From: Geobacter sp. FeAm09
GTDB lineage: Bacteria; Desulfobacterota; Desulfuromonadia; Geobacterales; Pseudopelobacteraceae
NCBI RefSeq assembly: GCF_008330225.1
Contig: NZ_CP042466.1
Location: 2,412,001-2,476,000 of the forward strand
DNA length: 64,000 nucleotides
Direction of reading: 5' to 3'
Shown here: positions 37,370 through 45,144 of the stretch, in pieces
Numbering within the stretch: the first letter of the stretch is position 1
Layout of the letters: each line of letters opens with the position of its first letter
Made by a program: the position numbers and the translations under genes
Notes under the pieces: model-generated
The model's database searches: none
Told to the model about the DNA's origin: nothing
What the model saw: the letters and a program-made list of their open reading frames with translations, nothing else

Positions 37370-37568
37370 TTACGGCGTCATCACGACAAGTTCGTCGCGG
37401 CGATTCTTTTTCCAGGCCGCCTCGTCATGCCCCTGGTCGGCCGGACGCTCTTTGCCATAGCTTAGACGGCAAGCCGCCCGTCGGAACCCCCACCAGTGCC
37501 ATCAGATACTCCCTGGCAGGACGAGACTGCCAGGGGGCACACGTGCAGCAGTCGCCGACGGTATGGCC
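37370..37568 (-). pseudogene. Decayed Pal/OmpA C-terminal domain remnant
   Basis: Read on the minus strand, the end translates [19 protein letters not shown], then [13 protein letters not shown] and a stop: a clear Pal-lipoprotein C-terminus. Just upstream a different frame gives [16 protein letters not shown], the preceding Pal segment, and further up a weak GHT. The frame change falls near 37461-37485, and the rest of the OmpA domain and lipoprotein signal are absent. The remnant is therefore frameshifted and truncated. An intact Pal should exist elsewhere if Tol-Pal is used. Confidence 0.7.
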
Positions 37569-37592
37569 ACGGTTGCAGGAACATGGCGGGAT

Positions 37593-37934
37593 TCAAACGA
37601 ACGAAGGGGAACGGGGAGGAGCGCGCGGCGTTAAAAGCCGTAACAGCAGCAGGAGGGAAACGAACGGCACCGTGAGGGGACTGGCCGGCGGCTGGCTTGC
37701 GGGAGGAGCGGCTTGCGGAATCGACCACCCCAGGGCAACGGGTTCATTGCACTGTTTTGCCGGCGCCTGCTGGAGCGGTTTTCCCGTGGGAGGTTCCAGA
37801 ACGGCGCGCGGTGATGGCTTCGGCTTGTGCGGACGTGACAGGTTTGGGACCTTCATCCCGAGGAACAACAGGAATAAAGGCAGGGCAAAGCAAACCAGGT
37901 GCCTGGTCAGGTGGTGCCGCATGGCGTGGTACAT
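37593..37934 (-). CDS. Hypothetical membrane protein, doubtful
   Basis: About 113 residues from ATG 37934. One membrane helix (LVCFALPLFLLFLGMKV) is followed by a Pro-rich stretch and a second hydrophobic run near the end. No family is recognised and no ribosome site is obvious; the second ATG at 37922 is possible. It could be a real small gene of the selenoprotein region or part of a decayed area. Confidence 0.3.
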   Translation of the reverse strand: MYHAMRHHLTRHLVCFALPLFLLFLGMKVPNLSRPHKPKPSPRAVLEPPTGKPLQQAPAKQCNEPVALGWSIPQAAPPASQPPASPLTVPFVSLLLLLRLLTPRAPPRSPSFV

Positions 37935-38015
37935 GACGACAGTAATATCAGATTGTTGCAGCAAAGTGCAACCGAATTGGTCGGCACGCCGTGGGGCGTT
38001 CGCCCCTCTTCCCCG

Positions 38016-38186
38016 CTACTCCTTGCTCCGGGGCAGATCCTTCGCCTCATTCTCATGCTTGGCACCCCGGTCCCCGAGGTCGCAGGAATTGGACATTCAG
38101 GTGGGCACGCCGAGGCGCGGCAGGATAAACTTCTGGAGCACAATCCACACTGCCAGGAATACGATCAGCACTATCAGGTCTTTCAC
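38016..38186 (-). CDS. Candidate selenoprotein: small membrane protein with in-frame UGA
   Basis: From GTG 38186 (GAGGTG five bases upstream) the frame reads MKDLIVLIVFLAVWIVL, QKFILPRLGVPT, then TGA (38099-38097). It continues MSNSCDLGDRGAKHENEAK to TAG at 38016: 56 residues with Sec at 30. One membrane helix fills residues 3-18. Around the UGA the motif is U-M-S-N-S-C, a Sec/Cys pair (CxxxxC-like). A hairpin 23 nt downstream is right for a bacterial SECIS. If the UGA is a true stop, the product would be a 29-residue membrane peptide. The identity of TGA as Sec is inferred, not proven; short Deltaproteobacterial proteins of this shape with Cys in place of Sec would support it. Confidence 0.6.
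38064..38080 (-). promoter_or_regulatory. SECIS-like hairpin in the candidate selenoprotein
   Basis: The minus strand has ACCTCGG, loop GGA and CCGGGGT: seven pairs (one G-T). The loop begins 23 nt after the UGA and contains G. Bacterial SECIS elements lie about 16-37 nt downstream with a G near the loop start, so position and form fit; the fit is by eye. Confidence 0.5.
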
Positions 38187-38444
38187 TCCGTCACCTCGCT
38201 TTTCAGACTCAGGCCGGGCAGGTTGTGTGGGGATCGTATCCTCACCCCCTGCCCAATAATTCAATTTATACTATATAACAAAAAACATATCAAGAATAAT
38301 TCACAAACGGAAACAGGGCCGGCCGACGCCGGGGCAGTGCCTTTGGGCCCACAGGCACCGTGATGGTTGTGACAGTACGCGGGATGGGGTATAGTGTGTT
38401 CGTGGCTTTGCTGCCCGAGCGTCTGTTTCCCGGAGGTACGCCCC

Positions 38445-40001
38445 TTGCTCATATCCCTGTTTTTGACCGTACTCTTGCTGACCGGTGAACTTCAGCACCC
38501 TTGTATGTCCGCGGCGGAAACAGCCACGATGATCGCCCAACCGGCCCGGGGCGACGAGAAGGGAGCCGAGAAGGAGAAAAAGGAGCCGCTCCCGGCTGCG
38601 GAAACACCGGTCGTTACCCGCCACACCATCCGCCTGAAGGGCAAGGAACTGGCCTATACGGCGACCGCAGGCAAACTGCCGGTGCTCAACGATGCCGGCG
38701 AAACCGAGGCCCGGATCTTTTTTGTCGCCTACACCGTTCCCACCCCCTCGCCCAGCGTCAAACGGCCGCTCCTGTTCATCTTCAACGGCGGTCCCGGCTC
38801 ATCGTCGGTCTGGCTGCACCTCGGGGCTGCCGGCCCCCGCATCGTGCGCATGCTGCCCGATGGCAGGATGCCCGCTCCCCCCTTTCGCCTGGATGACAAC
38901 GGCACAACCTGGCTGGAATGGGCTGATCTGGTGTTCATCGACCCGGTCGGCACCGGCTACAGCCGGGCGGCCAAGGCGGATCTGACGAAAAAATTCACCA
39001 CGGTCCAGGGGGATGTGGACTCGTTGGGCCAGTTCATCAGGCTCTATCTGGGACGCTACGAACGCTGGGGCGGACCGTTGTTCCTGGCGGGGGAGAGCTA
39101 TGGGGCCTTCCGCTCCGCCGGGCTGTCCGAATACCTGCTTGAGCACGGCATCGCGCTCAACGGCATCGTGCTCGTCTCCTCGGTCATGAACATGCAAACC
39201 CTCAGCTTCGATCAGGGCAATGACCTCCCCTACCCCCTGTTCCTCCCCAGCTATACGGCAACGGCGTGGTATCATGGCAAGCTGGCGCCCCCACTCCAGG
39301 CCGACCTGGACACGACGCTGGCCCAGGCCGAGTCATGGGCGGCAACGGAGTATACGGCGGCCCTGGTCCAGGGGGATGGCCTGCCCGCCGAAAAACGCCG
39401 CGAGATCGTCGGCAAACTGGCCGAATTTACCGGACTGGATGCGGCCTTCATCGCCAACCGCAACCTGCGTATCGACAACAGAAGCTTCGTCAGGGAACTC
39501 CTCCGCGACCGGCAGCAGATGGTCGGCTATCTGGACAGCCGTTTCGCGGCACAGGACCTGGAACCGTCGAGCCATCGCGGCTTCGACCCCACCGTCGCCG
39601 TCATCCGCCCCCCCTACACCGATGCGTTCAACCGCTATATCCGCGCGGAACTGGGGTACCAGTCCGATCTGGAATACTTTACCCTGGGCGGCGGCATCGG
39701 CCACTGGGACTGGGAGGCGAAGAACAGCTACGCCGACACCAGCGACAACCTGCGCAACAGTTTTGCCAAAAACCCCTCCATGAAGCTCTTCGTGGCTATG
39801 GGGCTCTTCGATCTGGCAACTCCCCACTTTTCCAGCGCGTACACCCTCAACCACTTAGGCTTGACGCCGGCGCTCCGGAAAAACATTTCAACCCGCCGGT
39901 ACCGTGCCGGCCATATGATGTACCTGGACAGCGTCTCCCGGGAGCAGTTGAATCGCGACGTCAAGGAGTTCGTCCAGAGGACGCTGGCTGAAAACGAATG
40001 A
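38445..40001 (+). CDS. Secreted S10 serine carboxypeptidase-like peptidase
   Basis: 518 residues from TTG 38445, chosen because GGAGGT sits 7 bases upstream and a signal peptide begins there (LISLFLTVLLLTGE); the longer frame has a GTG 17 codons earlier. S10 signatures are FIFNGGPGSSSVWLH (oxyanion region), the nucleophile in AGESYGAF, a catalytic Asp in GLFDLATPHFS and His in YRAGHMMYLD. It should remove C-terminal residues from peptides outside the cytoplasm, probably for peptide use. A basic, acidic low-complexity linker (GAEKEKKEPLP) follows the signal. No operon partner is apparent. Confidence 0.88.
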   Translation: MLISLFLTVLLLTGELQHPCMSAAETATMIAQPARGDEKGAEKEKKEPLPAAETPVVTRHTIRLKGKELAYTATAGKLPVLNDAGETEARIFFVAYTVPTPSPSVKRPLLFIFNGGPGSSSVWLHLGAAGPRIVRMLPDGRMPAPPFRLDDNGTTWLEWADLVFIDPVGTGYSRAAKADLTKKFTTVQGDVDSLGQFIRLYLGRYERWGGPLFLAGESYGAFRSAGLSEYLLEHGIALNGIVLVSSVMNMQTLSFDQGNDLPYPLFLPSYTATAWYHGKLAPPLQADLDTTLAQAESWAATEYTAALVQGDGLPAEKRREIVGKLAEFTGLDAAFIANRNLRIDNRSFVRELLRDRQQMVGYLDSRFAAQDLEPSSHRGFDPTVAVIRPPYTDAFNRYIRAELGYQSDLEYFTLGGGIGHWDWEAKNSYADTSDNLRNSFAKNPSMKLFVAMGLFDLATPHFSSAYTLNHLGLTPALRKNISTRRYRAGHMMYLDSVSREQLNRDVKEFVQRTLAENE

Positions 40002-40264
40002 GGTAGACGCCCCGGACACAAGGACCGCCTCCCGAATGTATCTTTTCCCTATACAGGTACTTTCCGCCCCCGACTTCAAAAAAAATCAAACAATCTCAGC
40101 GTGCTGGGCCCGCGGCCCCGGCATCCCGCATCGTCACGGCTGTATGGGATTGGTATACAGACCCCCATGGAGCAGGTACTCCGAGCGGTTACCCGCCCTC
40201 GCCGCCAAAAACAATATCCAATAATATAACCATGTTACAACCGCATAAAAAACTTTTTACGTTA
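40002..40264. other. Gap between the peptidase and the tandem small proteins
   Basis: No gene. It contains an inverted repeat CTGTAT-N9-ATACAG (40140-40160), about 105 bases upstream of the sigma-54-like promoter, a suitable distance for an activator site. A GC-rich patch near 40115 is otherwise unremarkable. Confidence 0.4.
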
Positions 40265-40279
40265 TGGCATGGCCGATGC
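40265..40279 (+). promoter_or_regulatory. Candidate sigma-54 promoter of the tandem small-protein genes
   Basis: TGGCATGGCCGATGC has correct GG-N10-GC spacing and nearly the same halves (TGGCATG, ATGC) as the site at 30548. Transcription would start near 40291, 39 nt before the first gene. Confidence 0.5.
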
Positions 40280-40329
40280 AATTTAAAAGGTCAAGGAAGC
40301 GGACACCCGAAGAAAGAAAGGAGAGAGCC

Positions 40330-40566
40330 ATGAGAACCTTATCAGCAACGCTAATGTCCCTGATGATCACTGCCGCAAGAGCGATGGCAGCGGGAGGGGG
40401 AAGTGAAGGCGAAGGTATGGGTTTGCTGGCCACATTCTTCATCGCGTTCGGGATACTGATCGTCCTGTTCCAGTTCATCCCGGGTGTCATGCTGTTCGTC
40501 GGGATGGTGAAAGGGATTTTTTCAGCCAGCGATGAAAAATCGCACGGAACCATGGGCACAAAATAG
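40330..40566 (+). CDS. Small exported/membrane protein, first of a tandem pair
   Basis: 78 residues from ATG 40330 (AAGGAGAG upstream). A signal-like start (MRTLSATLMSLMITAARAMA) precedes a Gly/Glu-rich linker and one strong membrane helix (about 33-62, LLATFFIAFGILIVLFQFI then PGVMLFVGMVKGI). Its twin at 40634 has the same length and plan (helix ending QLMPVVLLLFGFAKGLS). Function is unknown; the plan resembles small membrane-complex subunits. Confidence 0.7.
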   Translation: MRTLSATLMSLMITAARAMAAGGGSEGEGMGLLATFFIAFGILIVLFQFIPGVMLFVGMVKGIFSASDEKSHGTMGTK

Positions 40567-40633
40567 TCCGCAAACGGTTGGCGCGAGAGGGAAACGGCCG
40601 GTCTTCGGACGGAGTCAAGACAGGGAGGATGCC

Positions 40634-40870
40634 ATGAAAACCACACTATTGAAAAACGCTCTGCTTTTGAGCATAGGTTCCGTTTCCAACGCGTTCGCCG
40701 CGAGCGGCGCACGGGAAGACAACAGTGGGCTGTTCGTATGGATATTCCTGGGATTCTGCGCCCTGATCGTCATTGCCCAGCTCATGCCGGTCGTGCTGCT
40801 GCTGTTCGGCTTCGCCAAGGGGCTCAGCAAGGACAAGGCCGCCGAACCGCAGACGGTGAAGAGCAAATAA
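40634..40870 (+). CDS. Small exported/membrane protein, second of a tandem pair
   Basis: 78 residues from ATG 40634, clearly related to the preceding gene: a signal-like N-terminus (LLLSIGSVSNAFAASG) and one helix (about 33-62, FVWIFLGFCALIVIAQLM then PVVLLLFGFAKGLS). Shared features are Q-F/L-x-P near the helix centre and G-x-x-KG at its end. GGAGGATGCC precedes the ATG. A duplication, likely sharing the sigma-54-like promoter. Confidence 0.7.
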   Translation: MKTTLLKNALLLSIGSVSNAFAASGAREDNSGLFVWIFLGFCALIVIAQLMPVVLLLFGFAKGLSKDKAAEPQTVKSK

Positions 40871-40906
40871 GCGAACGCGAACCGGGGCGGGAACGCCTGC
40901 CCCGGC

Positions 40907-41518
40907 TCAGGGGTTGACGGCCACGGCAAGCAGAACCGGGTAGACGCGCTCCCCCTTGCGCACGGTGGTGGCACTGCGGACAGCGATGGAGACGAAGCCG
41001 GCCCGGGCGAGCAAGCCCTCCAGTTCTTCCCGGCTGAAACCGTGGTGGAAGACGCCGGTCTGATCCTCGTGGAAGCTGCCGTCCTCGGTTTCCAGATCAG
41101 CCAGGGCGACCCAGCCGCCGGGGCGCAACAGTCCCCGCAGCGACGTCAGGAGTGGGACGATCTCCGGGATGTGGTGCAGGGTCATGGCGCTGGTGACGAG
41201 ATGAAAAGGGCCTGCGGGCAACTCCCCCTGTTCCAGGTTGCAGCGAAGCGCACGCGTATTCGTAATGCCTGCTGCGGCGCATTTGGCGGTCAGGCGGTCC
41301 ACCATCCCCTGGGAGCTGTCCATGCCGACCATGCTGTGCAGGGCCGGCGCCAGGTCGAGGGTCAGCAGTCCGGTGCCGCAGCCGTAGTCCATCCCGTCCC
41401 AGTCGGCCGAAAGCGGGACCGCATTCTTTATTGCCGTCCCGATGTCCGCAGCCAGCTTTACCCGACGCGGCTCCTCATCCCAGGTTGCTGCGGCACTATC
41501 GAAATTCTTCCGTTCCAT
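40907..41518 (-). CDS. SAM-dependent methyltransferase, class I
   Basis: 203 residues from ATG 41518 (GAGGAA upstream). The SAM-binding motif DYGCGTGLLTLDLAP, acidic GMDSSQGMV and MTLHHIPEIVPLLTSLRGLLRPGGWVALAD place it in the UbiE/Methyltransf_11 group. The N-terminus RKNFDSAAATWDEEPRRV is typical of a subgroup with unknown substrate, common in anaerobes. It is convergent with the tandem small-protein pair and lies 102 bases after the metallo-beta-lactamase gene on the same strand. Confidence 0.85.
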   Translation of the reverse strand: MERKNFDSAAATWDEEPRRVKLAADIGTAIKNAVPLSADWDGMDYGCGTGLLTLDLAPALHSMVGMDSSQGMVDRLTAKCAAAGITNTRALRCNLEQGELPAGPFHLVTSAMTLHHIPEIVPLLTSLRGLLRPGGWVALADLETEDGSFHEDQTGVFHHGFSREELEGLLARAGFVSIAVRSATTVRKGERVYPVLLAVAVNP

Positions 41519-41619
41519 GATATTCCTCCCCAATGGCCTGTTACGGCGTGTTCCACGGCGCACGCCCGGCGCTTCGCGTGTCCCGTGGAACACGTCCCGC
41601 CACAACGGCTTCCCGACGA

Positions 41620-42453
41620 TCATACCTCAAGGGTATACCCGACCTGCGCAACCTGGAATTCCCGCGGCACCTCCCGCGACAGGCGCGCCGCGGCGGCAAA
41701 CCCGGTGCAATGGCCGGCCGCGATCTTCCTGATCCCCCACTCCTTGACCGCCTGAACGGTTTTTTCCGCCTGCTCCCGGCCGCAAAACGCCAGATGGGTC
41801 CCGCCGATCAGGGCATACACATCGCGCCGGCCGGTCGTGGAGGCGATATGTTCCAGGGTATTGATCACTCCGGCATGGCAGCACCCCAGCACGACCACCA
41901 GCCCCCTGCCGGTCTCCAGCACCAGCGACTGGTCGTCAATCGTGACGTCCAACTCCTGTCCGGTGCAGTCACGGTACAGCCCCTGGTCACCGGTTTCGAA
42001 CGCCGTGACGCGGGGGATCTCGCCCGTAAGGTGAACGCCGGGGGCCAGTTCGCGGAATGCCGTCGAAAGATCGAAGGCCGCCCCGGCCCGTTCCAGCTGC
42101 TCCCGCCCCTGGGGCAGGCCGATGGGCAGGCACTCTCCCGTATCCTTGACCCGGTAACGGGGGGTGAAGATCGCCGTGTGCCCGTACACCCGGCGGGGTC
42201 CGCACTCCTGCAGGTAGGGGAGCAGCCCGCCGGCATGGTCGAAATGGCCATGGGAAAGGGCCACTTTGCCCACGGCAGAAAGATTCTTGTTCATCCGGCG
42301 GGCGTTGTGCAGCAGGGTAAGCCCCTGGCCGGTATCGAACAGGATGGCCTCCCCGCCGGACGGTTCGATCAGGGCGGCAAAGCCGTGCTCTCCCAGAGTG
42401 CCGGAGATGGGGCCGACCGAATTTTCACACAGGACGGTAATACGAAAGTTCAT
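41620..42453 (-). CDS. Metallo-beta-lactamase-fold hydrolase
   Basis: 277 residues. The metal motif LSHGHFDHAGGL (HxHxDH) is followed by GCCHAGVINTL, IGGTHLAF and AAGHCTG, the pattern of proteins related to methanopterin-pathway beta-RFAP synthase-like hydrolases. The substrate is unknown; such genes often sit near methyltransferases in anaerobes. AAGGTGG precedes the ATG. Confidence 0.85.
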   Translation of the reverse strand: MNFRITVLCENSVGPISGTLGEHGFAALIEPSGGEAILFDTGQGLTLLHNARRMNKNLSAVGKVALSHGHFDHAGGLLPYLQECGPRRVYGHTAIFTPRYRVKDTGECLPIGLPQGREQLERAGAAFDLSTAFRELAPGVHLTGEIPRVTAFETGDQGLYRDCTGQELDVTIDDQSLVLETGRGLVVVLGCCHAGVINTLEHIASTTGRRDVYALIGGTHLAFCGREQAEKTVQAVKEWGIRKIAAGHCTGFAAAARLSREVPREFQVAQVGYTLEV

Positions 42454-42554
42454 ATGCCACCTTCTTCTCCATCTTGACCCCGGATGCCGTCACACCTCAC
42501 CAAAATATATCAATATACATATAGTAAAGACCATGTCAACCACGGCAACAAAAA

Positions 42555-42581
42555 CGCCCGGCAGCATCAGGCTGCCGGGCG
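42555..42581 (-). terminator. Terminator after the VKOR-thioredoxin gene
   Basis: An 11-bp GC-rich stem (CGCCCGGCAGC/GCTGCCGGGCG, 5-base loop) is followed on the minus strand by TTTTTGTTGCC. It lies 42 bases past the stop codon. Confidence 0.85.
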
Positions 42582-42622
42582 GCAAAAACGGGGATTACAA
42601 GGGCACTCATGAAGATGTGCCG

Positions 42623-43660
42623 TTAGCGTCCGACCTCGGCGATGGCCTCTTTTATGGCGTTTCTGGTAATCTCGCGGCTGCCGATCAGGAGTTTCCGCTT
42701 TTTGGTTCTGGGATTGTCGATCACCACCGTGGGGGTAGCCTTGACGCCGAAACCGCGGAAGATGGATTCGAAGAGCTTGACGCCGTTCATGATCTCGACG
42801 AAGTTGTGGGGCCGCAGCGTGATGCCCAGGGGAGCCACCGCCGCCTGGACCTGCTCCGGGGTCGGGCTCTTGGTGCTGCGGGAGAGTTCGTCCAATACAT
42901 GGCGCAGGCGCATGTATTTGTCCTTGTTGTACACGATGAATTGCAGGTTGAAGGGGGTGTAGTTGGAGGTGTCCGGGTGGATCGGCATATCGACGAACGC
43001 CACGCGGGCCGCTGCGGCAATCTCCGGGAAGGCCTTCTCAATTTCTGGCTCCACCTTGCGGCAGACGGGGCAAAACCAATCGCTGACAACGTACACCGTA
43101 GTATCGCTCTGGCGCTTGCCGAAGTAGATGTCGGGCCCTGCCGCCTCCGCCTCCTTCTGCACACCGGCCACGGCAGCGCCGAGGCCGATCAGGAGTGCGA
43201 GGATCATCACTGCAATATGGGTACATCTCGTTTTCATGCTTCCTCCCAATGCCGTATGCGTAACCAGCAATTCGTAGATCAGGGCGAGCCCCGCCGTGGC
43301 GACCATGGCCGCAATGCCGAGACAGACCGGACACCAGGCGCCGATAACGTACTTTTGGATCCAGATCAGCCGCAGTTCGGCCCCGGCGGCCCCAGCGACG
43401 CCATAGAGCAGCAGGGTGCCGGCAAGGGGAACGCGCCTGCGCAGGGCCGCCCCCAGGATCAACACGCCGAAGAAGAGGCAGCCGAACCAGCCGAAGTCCA
43501 TGCCGAAGATGGTATATTTGGCCGTTTCACTGCACAGGGCCGTGCAGATCTTGAGGCCGGAAAGGATGGAGAGGGTCAGGCCGGCCAGAAGCGCCAGCCA
43601 GAGCACTACGCCGGCGACCGCCGTACCTGCGCGGGAAGATGATGGCATCGAGCTGCTCAT
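42623..43660 (-). CDS. VKOR family protein fused to a thioredoxin-like domain
   Basis: 345 residues. About 5-150 hold four to five membrane helices with VKOR cysteines: CTALC near 40-44 and the active pair CPVC in GAWCPVCLG (about 109-112). After a further helix (about 165-185), a periplasmic thioredoxin/DsbA-like domain has WFCPVCRK as its active site and ATPTVVIDN as the cis-Pro loop. Together the halves pass electrons from substrate thiols to quinone: a disulfide-forming pathway replacing DsbA/DsbB. This suits an organism with many periplasmic multiheme cytochromes, though their own Cys need to stay reduced. The start (ATG 43660) has no clear ribosome site. Confidence 0.85.
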   Translation of the reverse strand: MSSSMPSSSRAGTAVAGVVLWLALLAGLTLSILSGLKICTALCSETAKYTIFGMDFGWFGCLFFGVLILGAALRRRVPLAGTLLLYGVAGAAGAELRLIWIQKYVIGAWCPVCLGIAAMVATAGLALIYELLVTHTALGGSMKTRCTHIAVMILALLIGLGAAVAGVQKEAEAAGPDIYFGKRQSDTTVYVVSDWFCPVCRKVEPEIEKAFPEIAAAARVAFVDMPIHPDTSNYTPFNLQFIVYNKDKYMRLRHVLDELSRSTKSPTPEQVQAAVAPLGITLRPHNFVEIMNGVKLFESIFRGFGVKATPTVVIDNPRTKKRKLLIGSREITRNAIKEAIAEVGR

Positions 43661-43896
43661 TGTTTGTTGTGGAATCCGTAACACGTCGATAGTTCGTCGG
43701 TTATTCCCAGGGGGCATCCCCCTGGCCGCGATCAATGCCCACAATATAGCACGGCGGACGTAAAATGCGAGTGCAATCTTTCATTAACCTGACGGCAACG
43801 GGGCACTTACCCCGCTTGACCCGGCGGCCCATCATATCTATAGTAACGGCTGATGCATTCCATCTGGATAGACGATACCACCCCGAGGCGAGCGAG

Positions 43897-45105
43897 ATGA
43901 CATCCCCCCTGCGCCACAAACCGTTCCTTCTTTTTCTGCTGGCGCGCGCCGCTGCCACCATCGCGTACCAGATGACCGGCGTCGCCGTGGGGTGGCAGAT
44001 CTATTCCCTGACCCATCGCGCCTTCGACCTCGGCCTGGTCGGACTCGTGCAGTTCATCCCCTCGGCGGCGCTGGTGCTGCTGGTGGGACACGTTGCCGAC
44101 CGCTACGACCGCCGCCGGATCGTCGCTCTCGCGCAGTTCGTCGAGGCGGCGGCGCTGTTCGGCCTCTGTTTGGGAAGCCACGCCCAGTGGGCCGGCAAAG
44201 AGGCCATACTCGCGTTCATCTTCCTGATCGGCATCGCCCGCGCCTTTGAATTCACCACCCTCCAAACCCTGGTCCCCACCCTGGTGGCCCAGGAGACCCT
44301 CCCCCGGGCAATGGCGCTCAACGCTTCGGTCAGGCAGGCGGCCGTCATCCTCGGCCCGATGATGGGCGGCTTCCTCTATATTGCCGGCCCTGCGGTGGTT
44401 TACGCCGTCAGCGGCGCGCTCTTTCTCCTGTCGGCCGCCGCCATTGCGGCAATTAGGATCGAACGGCCGCTGTCGCAGCAGCGTGAACCGGTTTCCCTCC
44501 ACTTCGTCTTTGCGGGAGTTTCTTATATCCGCAGCCGTCGGGTGGTGCTGGGTGCCATATCCCTCGACCTCTTCGCGGTGCTGCTCGGCGGCGCCACCGC
44601 CCTGCTGCCGATCTATGCCCGCGACATCCTCTCCGCCGGCCCCTGGGGGCTCGGCTTCCTGCGTTCCGCGCCGGCGGTCGGCGCCTTTGCCGCATCCGTC
44701 TACCTGGCGCGCCAGCCGTTGCAGCGCAAGGTAGGAAAGGTCATGTTTGCCGCAGTAACCTGGTTCGGCATTGCCACCATCGTCTTCGCCCTCTCCACGT
44801 CCATCGCCCTGTCGTTCGTGGCCCTGGTGGTGCTCGGCTGGTCCGACATGTTGAGCGTGGTCATCCGTTCGACCCTGGTGCAGTTGGAGACCCCCGACGA
44901 AATGCGCGGACGGGTCAGCGCCGTCAACGCCATTTTCATCGGCACCTCCAACGAACTGGGAGAATTCGAATCGGGACTGACCGCCGCCTGGTTCGGGACC
45001 GTGCCCGCCGCACTGATCGGCGGTATCGGCACCTTGCTGGTGGTCCTGCTCTGGCGGCGTTTCTTCCCCGAACTGGCGCAGCGCGAGCGGCTCCAGGCGG
45101 ATTGA
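43897..45105 (+). CDS. Major facilitator superfamily exporter
   Basis: 402 residues from ATG 43897 (GAGG nearby); the longer frame's 44 extra residues run into the VKOR promoter. About ten to twelve helices are visible, and the loop GHVADRYDRRRIVAL is the conserved MFS cytoplasmic motif. The MFS_3/EntS-like pattern (GPMMGGFLY; DEMRGRVSAVNAIFIGTSNELGEFESG) points to a drug or siderophore exporter type; the substrate is unknown. It shares the divergent region with the VKOR gene. Confidence 0.85.
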   Translation: MTSPLRHKPFLLFLLARAAATIAYQMTGVAVGWQIYSLTHRAFDLGLVGLVQFIPSAALVLLVGHVADRYDRRRIVALAQFVEAAALFGLCLGSHAQWAGKEAILAFIFLIGIARAFEFTTLQTLVPTLVAQETLPRAMALNASVRQAAVILGPMMGGFLYIAGPAVVYAVSGALFLLSAAAIAAIRIERPLSQQREPVSLHFVFAGVSYIRSRRVVLGAISLDLFAVLLGGATALLPIYARDILSAGPWGLGFLRSAPAVGAFAASVYLARQPLQRKVGKVMFAAVTWFGIATIVFALSTSIALSFVALVVLGWSDMLSVVIRSTLVQLETPDEMRGRVSAVNAIFIGTSNELGEFESGLTAAWFGTVPAALIGGIGTLLVVLLWRRFFPELAQRERLQAD

Positions 45106-45144
45106 GGCTTTCTTCCGGTACGCCGCTGTGGTATTACTGACGGG

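Noticed and set aside
41548-41593. Inverted repeat GTGTTCCACGG/CCGTGGAACAC between the MBL and methyltransferase genes
   Set aside because: Its arms are 24 bases apart with no T tract; it may be a weak hairpin, but neither terminator nor operator is supported.
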